This document shows positions 1 to 4,442 of a DNA stretch of 12,643 bases, piece after piece. The stretch covers positions 10,505-23,147 of the forward strand of contig VBJK01000125.1 in the NCBI GenBank assembly GCA_005879655.1, given 5' to 3'. The stretch is from Chloroflexota bacterium. Its GTDB lineage: Bacteria; Chloroflexota; Ktedonobacteria; Ktedonobacterales; Ktedonobacteraceae. The position numbers and the translations under genes are program-made. Position 1 is the first letter of the stretch. Each line of letters starts with the position of its first letter. The notes under the pieces are model-generated. The model was not told the origin of the DNA. It saw only the letters and a list, made by a program, of their open reading frames with translations, and searched no databases.

Positions 1-9
1 CAGCTTTGA
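1..9 (+). CDS. Possible 3' end of an upstream hicA-like gene (partial)
   Basis: The first nine bases read CAG CTT TGA, that is Gln-Leu-stop, directly before the HicB-family gene at 28. HicA toxins often end in a Lys-Gln-Ala-x-Leu-like tail, and hicA normally sits just upstream of hicB, so this may be the tail of a hicA lying outside the window. Only two codons are visible, so this is an inference from context. Confidence 0.25.
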   Translation, partial: QL

Positions 10-27
10 GAAAGGTAGGCAAAAACT

Positions 28-234
28 ATGAACGCTAAACACTACTCAATGATCATCCAATCGGACCCACGCGACGCTATCTACATTGTCACCGTGCCAG
101 AACTTCCTGGCTGTCGAACCCACGGAGCAACGTACGAGGAAGCTATTAAAAACGCTCTGGAAGCCATCGAATTGTGGATTATGGACGCAGAAGACGCAGG
201 CGAACCAATCCCAGCACCAGCTATTGCAGTATAG
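28..234 (+). CDS. HicB-family antitoxin-like protein
   Basis: This 68-aa protein has the short partial RNase H-like fold of the type II toxin-antitoxin protein HicB. The visible family pattern is an N-terminal YSMII strand, YIVTVPELPGC (residues 19-29), the turn THGATYEEAIKNA, the amphipathic helix ALEAIELWI and a closing GEPIPAP. HicB proteins bind and neutralise the HicA mRNA interferase. There is no C-terminal ribbon-helix-helix or HTH domain, so it belongs to the short HicB class. A purine-rich AGAAAGGTAGG at about 9-19 serves as the ribosome binding site. The partner hicA would lie left of the window. The protein is a diverged relative of the intact HicB at 4076-4306. The next gene begins 8 nt after its stop, so the two may be co-transcribed. 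The family call is firm; activity as an antitoxin is inferred. Confidence 0.8.
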   Translation: MNAKHYSMIIQSDPRDAIYIVTVPELPGCRTHGATYEEAIKNALEAIELWIMDAEDAGEPIPAPAIAV

Positions 235-242
235 CAAGTATC

Positions 243-1439
243 ATGCCCATTGATCTACAAAAGGCCAGAAATGACACGCCCGGTTGCACAAACGTGCTCC
301 ACTTCAATAACGCAGGCTCCTCACTGATGCCGCAGCCAGTGCTCACCGCCACCATTGAACACCTACAACGAGAAGCACACAGCGGCGGCTACGAAGCAGC
401 AGAGCAAGCACACGATCTCATCGAACATACCTACGATGCCGCCGCGACCTTGATTGGTTGCGCGCGGGACGAGATAGCGATCGTAGAGAATGCAACACGT
501 GCCTGGGATATGGCCTGCTATGCGATCCCTTTTCGTCCAGGAGATCGTATCCTCACTACGATGGCCGAATATGGCAGCAATTACATCGCCTACCTACAGA
601 TAGCCAAAAAGACCGGCGCGACCGTCGAAGCGCTTCCCAACGATGCCTACGGCCAGACCTCAGTTGAGGCATTGCGTAACATGCTCGACGAACGCGTCAA
701 ACTCATTGCCATTACCCACGTACCAACCAACGGTGGCCTGGTCAATCCTGCTGCTGAGATCGGGAAAATTGCACGGGCAGCTGGCGTGCTTTATCTGCTG
801 GATGCCTGCCAATCTATAGGACAGATGCCCATCGATGTCAATCAGCTCGGTTGTGATATGCTGTCCGCAACAGGACGCAAATATTTACGTGGACCGCGTG
901 GCACTGGCTTTCTGTATGTACGACGCAGCGTACTCGATCAACTTGAACCACCTTTCCTCGACCTGCATGCCGCCGCTTGGATAGCCCGCGACCACTATGT
1001 GATACGGCCAGACGCACGCCGTTTTGAAAGCTGGGAGACCAATTACGCGGGGAAAATTGGCTTAGGTGTTGCTATAGATTATGCCATGCAACAGCGCCTA
1101 GACAACATCTGGCGGCGCGTCAAAATGCTCGCCTATCAACTACGCACCCAGCTCAGCCCACTGCCAGGCGTGATTGTGCATGATCGTGGTATTACCCAAT
1201 GCGGCATCGTCACCTTCACAGTAGAAGATATGGACCCGCAGGTAATTAAGCAACAACTCGCCCAACATAACATTAACGTTTCCGTCTCTGAACAAAGCTC
1301 AACATTGCTGGATATGACAACACGAGGATTAACATCACTTGTGCGAGCGTCTGTGCACTACTACAATACAGAAGAAGAAGTTGAGCGTTTTTGTGCCACA
1401 CTGGCAACTCTCATCGAAAATTCCAGTCCCCCCAAATAA
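243..1439 (+). CDS. Class V aminotransferase-fold PLP-dependent enzyme (cysteine desulfurase/sulfoxide lyase-like)
   Basis: This 398-aa fold-type I PLP enzyme belongs to the aminotransferase class V family (SufS/CsdA, isopenicillin N epimerase, EgtE-like). Visible signatures are FNNAGSSL near the N-terminus (21-28), ENATRAWD (82-89), THVPTNGG with His159 expected to stack on the cofactor ring, LLDACQSIGQ with Asp187 and Gln190 contacting PLP, and SATGRKYLRGPRGTGFLYV, where Lys213 should be the Schiff-base lysine. The RGPRGTGFLYV segment is typical of the family. No SufS-like C-terminal active-site cysteine loop is obvious, so I do not call it a desulfurase; a C-S lyase or epimerase role is equally possible. 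ATG 243 was chosen because the longer in-frame extension to 174 overlaps the hicB-like gene and encodes an implausible poly-Arg stretch. No strong Shine-Dalgarno precedes it, which fits translation coupled to the upstream gene 8 nt away. Confidence 0.85.
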   Translation: MPIDLQKARNDTPGCTNVLHFNNAGSSLMPQPVLTATIEHLQREAHSGGYEAAEQAHDLIEHTYDAAATLIGCARDEIAIVENATRAWDMACYAIPFRPGDRILTTMAEYGSNYIAYLQIAKKTGATVEALPNDAYGQTSVEALRNMLDERVKLIAITHVPTNGGLVNPAAEIGKIARAAGVLYLLDACQSIGQMPIDVNQLGCDMLSATGRKYLRGPRGTGFLYVRRSVLDQLEPPFLDLHAAAWIARDHYVIRPDARRFESWETNYAGKIGLGVAIDYAMQQRLDNIWRRVKMLAYQLRTQLSPLPGVIVHDRGITQCGIVTFTVEDMDPQVIKQQLAQHNINVSVSEQSSTLLDMTTRGLTSLVRASVHYYNTEEEVERFCATLATLIENSSPPK

Positions 1440-1449
1440 TGAGAAATTT

Positions 1450-1474
1450 GATATACTATCCTAGTATATCCTAG
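1450..1474. promoter_or_regulatory. Candidate operator: inverted repeat plus tandem TATCCTAG boxes
   Basis: GATATACTA (1450-1458) and TAGTATATC (1462-1470) are perfect 9-bp inverted arms separated by TCC. Overlapping this, TATCCTAG occurs twice (1457-1464 and 1467-1474), exactly 10 bp apart, so both copies face the same side of the helix. It lies 70-95 bp upstream of the cupredoxin start and directly after the aminotransferase stop. There is no T-run, so a terminator is less likely than a regulator-binding site. The regulator is unknown. Confidence 0.45.
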
Positions 1475-1545
1475 AAGGTACAACACAGCGAATATTTCCG
1501 TAGCAGTAACCACTAGCTGCACTAATCAATAACAGGAGGCATTTT

Positions 1546-1959
1546 GTGAAACGTTGGGCCATTCTCACTGTATTTCTTTCGCTCTTGAGCACCTTACTGT
1601 TTGCTTGTAGCAATACAACAACAGAGAATACAAACAATGTACAGGTCACTCTCTCTGATTTCAAGATTGAGTCGTCGCAGACCACCTTTGACCATAACAC
1701 TGCATATCACTTTACCATCGTCAATAAAGGCGCTCTAGCTCATGAATTTATGATTGTGCCACCTATCTCGCATAGTACTATGCCCATGGACGATATGCAC
1801 AAAATGGCACTCGCCCACATTGAGAATATAGACGTAGGTGCCACAAAAACGCTGAATTTCACCTTTCCCCAACCTGCACCAGCGGGAAAGCTTGAGTTTG
1901 CCTGTCATTTAGAAGGGCATTATGCATCAGGTATGCATCTTGGTATTGTTGTAACGTAA
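1546..1959 (+). CDS. Cupredoxin-domain lipoprotein (blue copper-type)
   Basis: This 137-aa secreted lipoprotein has a Lys/Arg-containing N-terminus, a hydrophobic core (residues 5-19) and the lipobox LFAC with Cys21 as the lipidated residue. A Thr/Asn-rich linker then leads into a small beta-barrel. The C-terminal motif CHLEGHYASGM supplies Cys120, His125 and Met130. With His66 in AHEFMI they make the classic His-Cys-His-Met type I copper site. A Met/His-rich loop (STMPMDDMHKM, 77-87) could add metal affinity. The protein should sit on the outer face of the cell membrane and carry electrons or bind copper. The start is GTG, with a strong AGGAGG at 1534-1539 six bases upstream. The inverted repeat at 1450-1474 may control it. 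A Cu(I) ATPase gene lies 10 kb away, but no direct link is visible. The cupredoxin call is secure; the electron partner is unknown. Confidence 0.88.
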   Translation: MKRWAILTVFLSLLSTLLFACSNTTTENTNNVQVTLSDFKIESSQTTFDHNTAYHFTIVNKGALAHEFMIVPPISHSTMPMDDMHKMALAHIENIDVGATKTLNFTFPQPAPAGKLEFACHLEGHYASGMHLGIVVT

Positions 1960-1980
1960 TGTACATTTTTATGCGTGTTA

Positions 1981-2022
1981 GTTGGGGATGAGTCTTTATC
2001 TCGCTTAAAAGACTATCCAAAC
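1981..2022 (+). other. Imperfect hairpin downstream of the cupredoxin gene
   Basis: GGAT-(G)-AGTCTTT (1986-1997) pairs with AAAGACT-ATCC (2008-2018), giving 11 bp with one bulged G around a 10-nt loop. GTT/AAC at 1981-1983 and 2020-2022 can extend the stem. There is no U-tract after it, so it is not a canonical Rho-independent terminator. It could still mark the 3' end of the cupredoxin transcript. Confidence 0.35.
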
Positions 2023-2100
2023 TCATGGGCGAACGATAGGTACGCAGTCATGTTTACGCTACTCCATATGGCTATAAGAAAATCCTCTCATTGCATGATG

Positions 2101-2144
2101 TATAATAATTAGGGGTAATGTGCTATGATAGTAGCACATTACCC
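2101..2144 (+). promoter_or_regulatory. Candidate hicA promoter -10 box and 13-bp palindromic operator
   Basis: TATAAT at 2101-2106 is a perfect -10 box; no convincing -35 is seen 16-18 bp upstream. Starting 6 bp after it, GGGTAATGTGCTA (2113-2125) and TAGCACATTACCC (2132-2144) form perfect 13-bp arms around a 6-nt spacer. The palindrome covers the expected transcription start and ends 40 bp before the hicA ATG. HicB proteins are known autorepressors of hicAB loci, often through palindromes at the promoter, so this is a plausible operator. Alternatively it folds as an RNA hairpin in the leader. No T-tract follows, which argues against a simple terminator. Confidence 0.5.
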
Positions 2145-2184
2145 TCTCAGAGGGCATTTCTATAAACATGGATGGTCAATGTAG

Positions 2185-2211
2185 ATGAAGGTTAGGGCTA
2201 TAATCAAACTA
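2185..2211 (+). pseudogene. hicA: hicA toxin gene, 5' fragment (codons 1-9) left of the IscB insertion
   Basis: ATG AAG GTT AGG GCT ATA ATC AAA CTA encodes Met-Lys-Val-Arg-Ala-Ile-Ile-Lys-Leu, a typical HicA beginning. The reading frame runs into the omega-RNA scaffold at 2212 and resumes at 3906 with Val-Glu-Ser-Asp-Gly-Trp-Tyr, the next conserved HicA segment. Joining 2211 to 3906 gives a continuous HicA alpha-helix 1 and DGWY motif. The bases just upstream carry no strong Shine-Dalgarno, only a weak GGATGG. The last 16 bases also serve as the guide of the omega-RNA. The fragment is far too short to recognise alone; the call rests on the join. Confidence 0.88.
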
Positions 2212-2533
2212 GTCAACGACCCCACGCGTAAACAGCGGGGGCATGTCCCCTGAGGTTTTTGCGGTTTCGTTGTCCAGCCCAGGAGCCAGAGCCAAAGGCA
2301 AGGCGTAGAAGGCACCGGCGTTGTTTAGGTCATGACACCAGAGGGTGCTTCCTCAGCCTTCTGCTCTGTCGTTCACGGTTAAAAGACCTTGTGGGGTACG
2401 GGTCGGTGCCGTGAACCCAACAAGCCTAAGCAACACGGGCGAGGGGAGCGTTCTGGAACCTGCCTCTCCAGGACCGTTACACAGCCCCGTAAGGGGGCCT
2501 CGTGAGAGGCACATACAAGAGAGGATATCTTTG
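2196..2533 (+). ncRNA. omega-RNA (HEARO RNA) of the IscB element, including a 5' guide
   Basis: The region between the left element end and the iscB start is GC-rich and highly structured, as expected of the RNA that guides IscB. The guide is about 16 nt (2196-2211), taken from hicA. The scaffold starts GTCAACGACCCC. Visible stems are CCCC-A-CGC (2220-2227) with GCG-GGGG (2235-2241); GTTCACGG (2371-2378) with CCGTGAAC (2409-2416); TTCTGGA (2451-2457) with TCCAGGA (2467-2473, one wobble); CCCC-GTAA-GGGG (2485-2496); and GCCTC-GTGA-GAGGC (2497-2510). The last two are back-to-back GNRA tetraloop hairpins. CTTGT (2388-2392) can pair with ACAAG (2420-2424) across the 2371/2416 stem, giving an H-type pseudoknot. 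An open frame runs through the RNA from GTG 2345, but it is not the protein start. The 3' end is uncertain and probably lies just before the iscB ribosome binding site. Confidence 0.85.
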
Positions 2534-3877
2534 ATGGTATTTGTGCTAGATAAACACAAGAAGCCGCTAATGCCTTGTACTCCCAAGCGGGCGCGCCTGC
2601 TGCTCTCACAGAAGCGAGCGGTGGTGCATCGGCTCAGTCCGTTCACCATCCGGCTCAAAGATCGGGAGGTGGCAAGCTGCACGTTGCAACCTGTCGTACT
2701 GAAAGTTGACCCAGGATCGCAGGCCACTGGCATGGCACTGACCCGCGTGGAAACGACGTCTGAGGGAGAGGTGCACCATGCCCTGCACCTAGCCGAACTC
2801 GCACACCGGGGTCACGAAGTTGTAGGATTGTTGCATAAGCGAGCCACGCGTCGCAGGCGGAGGCGTCAGGCCAATCTGCGTTATAGGCCAGCACGCTTTG
2901 CCAATCGACGGAGACCCAAAGGATGGTTGCCTCCTTCGCTACGTTCCCGTATTGGCAATGTCCTTACATGGGCTAGGCGCTATCAGCGCTCCGTACCAGT
3001 ACGGCGCATGGATATCGAGCGGGTGAAATTTGATACGCAACTCTTGCAAAACCCTGAGATAGATAGCGTCGAGTACCAAAGAGGCGAGTTGGCCGGGTGG
3101 GAAGTGCGCAGCTATCTGTTAGAGAAGTTTGGACGCCAGTGTGTCTATTGTGGGCGCAAGGATACAGCCTTTGAACTGGATCATCTTCACCCTAAGAGCC
3201 GTGGCGGCTCCAAGTGTGTCTCAAATCTGGTACTCAGTTGCCACGAGTGCAATGTAGCCAAAGGAGATCAAACCGCCAGCGAGTTCGGTCATCCCGAAGT
3301 GCAAGCCCAAGCTAAGCGACCCCTACGGGACGCGGCTGCTGTGAATGCGACGCGTTATGCCCTCTGCGATGCGCTCTCCGCTCTGGAGATGCCGATCACT
3401 ACTTGGAGCGGGGGGCGGACCAGATGGAACCGTGCTCGCTTCGGCATCACGAAAGCGCATTGCCTTGATGCCCTCTGTGTCGGGTCGTTGGTCGGGGTAG
3501 AGAAAGGCAGGCATCGCACACTTCAGATTACAGCTAAGGGTCGTGGGCAATATCGTCGCACTAATGTCGATGAAGCGGGCTTCCCTGTCGGCTATTTGAT
3601 GCGCCAGAAGCAAGTGATGGGCTTCAAGACGGGCGACCGGGTTGTGGCTGTGGTTCCCGAAGGCTTTGCTGCCCATGGCACTCATGTCGGCAGAATTGTG
3701 GTACGAGCCAAGAAACACTTTCGCATGGGCAAGGTCCAGAGCATTCCTGCCCGCTTTTGCCGCAAGCTGCAACTGGCCGATGGCTATGACTATGCTGTTG
3801 TCGAGACGACCCTGCATCTTCGAGCCATCCTACCCCTTGCCTCAAGAAAGGAACGCCTGCTTCCTCCCTACGTTTGA
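2534..3877 (+). CDS. iscB: IscB RNA-guided DNA endonuclease
   Basis: This 447-aa protein is a member of IscB, the family ancestral to Cas9. The domains appear in canonical order. The N-terminal PLMP domain has KKPLMPC at 9-15. RuvC-I is LKVDPGSQATGMAL with Asp59. An Arg-rich bridge helix spans about 101-130. RuvC-II is MDIERVKFDTQ with Glu162. An inserted HNH domain at about 200-245 has zinc cysteines in CVYC (203, 206) and CHEC (236, 239), ELDHLHPKSRGG with catalytic His217, and Asn231/Asn240. RuvC-III is ITKAHCLDALCVG with His309 and Asp312. The C-terminal part (about 330-447) would hold the target-adjacent-motif-interacting region. All catalytic residues are present, so both strand-cutting activities look intact. 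ATG 2534 is preferred over GTG 2345 because it begins the conserved MVFVLDKHKKPLMP segment and has GAGAGG at 2519-2524 nine bases upstream. The gene has no disruptive stop or frameshift. Confidence 0.95.
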   Translation: MVFVLDKHKKPLMPCTPKRARLLLSQKRAVVHRLSPFTIRLKDREVASCTLQPVVLKVDPGSQATGMALTRVETTSEGEVHHALHLAELAHRGHEVVGLLHKRATRRRRRRQANLRYRPARFANRRRPKGWLPPSLRSRIGNVLTWARRYQRSVPVRRMDIERVKFDTQLLQNPEIDSVEYQRGELAGWEVRSYLLEKFGRQCVYCGRKDTAFELDHLHPKSRGGSKCVSNLVLSCHECNVAKGDQTASEFGHPEVQAQAKRPLRDAAAVNATRYALCDALSALEMPITTWSGGRTRWNRARFGITKAHCLDALCVGSLVGVEKGRHRTLQITAKGRGQYRRTNVDEAGFPVGYLMRQKQVMGFKTGDRVVAVVPEGFAAHGTHVGRIVVRAKKHFRMGKVQSIPARFCRKLQLADGYDYAVVETTLHLRAILPLASRKERLLPPYV

Positions 3878-3884
3878 AGACGAG

Positions 3885-3898
3885 GGCTTCCGCAGGCC
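3885..3898 (+). repeat. Right-end subterminal hairpin of the IscB element
   Basis: GGCTT (3885-3889) pairs with AGGCC (3894-3898), with one G-U wobble, around the loop CCGC. It lies 7 nt inside the right boundary and 8 nt after the iscB stop codon. In IS200/IS605-family elements such hairpins are recognised by the TnpA Y1 transposase; the position matches, but binding is inferred. Confidence 0.55.
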
Positions 3899-3905
3899 AA
3901 GTTGG

Positions 3906-4074
3906 GTGGAGTCGGATGGTTGGTATATAGTCAGTGTTAAGAGGAGATCACCGACAGTACAAACATCCAATCAAATCTGGCCGAGTCACTATTGCAGGGC
4001 ACCCAAGCAAAGAGGTTCCGCCCGGTACTTTAGTAAGTATTTTCAAGCAAGCACAACCTCCAAGGAGGAAATAA
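3906..4074 (+). pseudogene. hicA: hicA toxin gene, 3' fragment with an additional +1 frameshift
   Basis: Codons 3906-3938 give Val-Glu-Ser-Asp-Gly-Trp-Tyr-Ile-Val-Ser-Val. After one extra A (3939 or 3940) the frame 3940-4071 gives RGDHRQYKHPIKSGRV, then TIAGHPSKEVPPGTL, VSIFKQAQPPRRK and stop (TAA 4072-4074). This is the HicA double-stranded RNA-binding-like fold, including GDHRQYKHP with the conserved catalytic histidine, and the AGHPSKEVPPGTL signature. With the 5' fragment at 2185-2211 and without the extra base, a 64-aa HicA results. HicA is an mRNA interferase. Here it is inactivated twice, by the IscB insertion and by the frameshift. The 3' end contains the ribosome binding site AAGGAGG (4062-4068) of hicB, which starts 1 nt after the hicA stop. 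The frameshift probably arose after the gene had already been broken; a sequencing error is possible. Confidence 0.9.
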
Positions 4075-4075
4075 G

Positions 4076-4306
4076 ATGTATCATTTTCTTGTCATCATTG
4101 AAAAGGGCGAAGAGAACTACGGTGCCTATTCTCCCGATTTGCCTGGATGTGTAGCCGTTGGAGATACCATTGAGGAAGTTGAGAAAAACATGCAAGAGGC
4201 AATCGAAATGCATCTACGGGGGATGCTAGAAGACAATGAACCTATCCCCACTCCCAGCACAATGGCACGTTATATGGATATAAATATTCCTGACTCTGCT
4301 GCTTAA
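4076..4306 (+). CDS. hicB: HicB-family antitoxin, partner of the interrupted hicA
   Basis: This 76-aa HicB-like protein contains a YHFLVIIEKGEENYGAYSPDLPGC N-terminal half (conserved PDLPGC at 21-26), VGDTIEEVEKNMQEAIEMHL as the amphipathic helix, and a NEPIPTPST tail. It would bind and neutralise HicA and, in many loci, repress its own promoter. The start has an excellent AAGGAGG, 7 nt upstream, embedded in the hicA remnant, and hicA and hicB are separated by a single base. The short C-terminus shows no evident DNA-binding domain. Because hicA is destroyed, the gene is an orphan antitoxin that is still intact. It may persist by chance, by neutralising another HicA such as one paired with the HicB at 28-234, or by regulating the promoter upstream of the insertion. 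Confidence 0.88.
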   Translation: MYHFLVIIEKGEENYGAYSPDLPGCVAVGDTIEEVEKNMQEAIEMHLRGMLEDNEPIPTPSTMARYMDINIPDSAA

Positions 4307-4442
4307 TTTTTTATGTTACAAGTTGCGAATCATGCAAATAATAACAATTCACTACTATCCTTTATAGTCTTACCTCTTACGGAAGCCATCTAGGATATAA
4401 AGCCTGTTTATTGCAGATCCCAATGAGAATAGAGGGGGACTC

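Larger units (their letters stand above)
2212..3905 (+). mobile_element. IscB transposon (non-autonomous, IS200/IS605-type) inserted in hicA
   Basis: The 1694-bp element contains an omega-RNA scaffold at its left end and one ORF, iscB. No Y1 transposase (tnpA) is present, so it would have to be mobilised in trans. Its ends are set by the interrupted hicA: the left flank ends AAACTA and the right flank begins GTGGAG, which restores Lys-Leu-Val-Glu with no target-site duplication, as expected for IS200/IS605 peel-and-paste insertion. One G is shared at the junction, so 2213-3906 is equally possible. Both ends carry a subterminal hairpin: 2220-2241, 8 nt inside the left end, and 3885-3898, 7 nt inside the right end. 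That is the usual position of transposase recognition hairpins in this family. Confidence 0.85.

Noticed and set aside
174..242. An N-terminal extension of the PLP enzyme from ATG 174
   Set aside because: It overlaps the HicB-like gene in another frame and encodes a run of six arginines unlike the family; ATG 243 fits the family N-terminus.
2345..2533. A 63-codon N-terminal extension of iscB from GTG 2345
   Set aside because: The frame is open by chance through the omega-RNA. The conserved IscB start MVFVLDKHKKPLMP begins at 2534 with its own Shine-Dalgarno.
2212..2533. A CRISPR array or tracrRNA near a Cas9-like nuclease
   Set aside because: There are no direct repeats with spacers. The small size, PLMP domain and upstream structured RNA identify IscB with an omega-RNA, not Cas9.
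3642..4154. A 170-aa plus-strand frame across the iscB end and the hicA remnant
   Set aside because: It is a shadow of iscB, then reads the short DGWYIVSV part of hicA, then is out of frame. The true coding is iscB, split hicA and hicB.
4307..4442. A SAM or cobalamin riboswitch ahead of metH
   Set aside because: The gap is only 136 nt, is AT-rich and lacks the conserved core or stems of either class.
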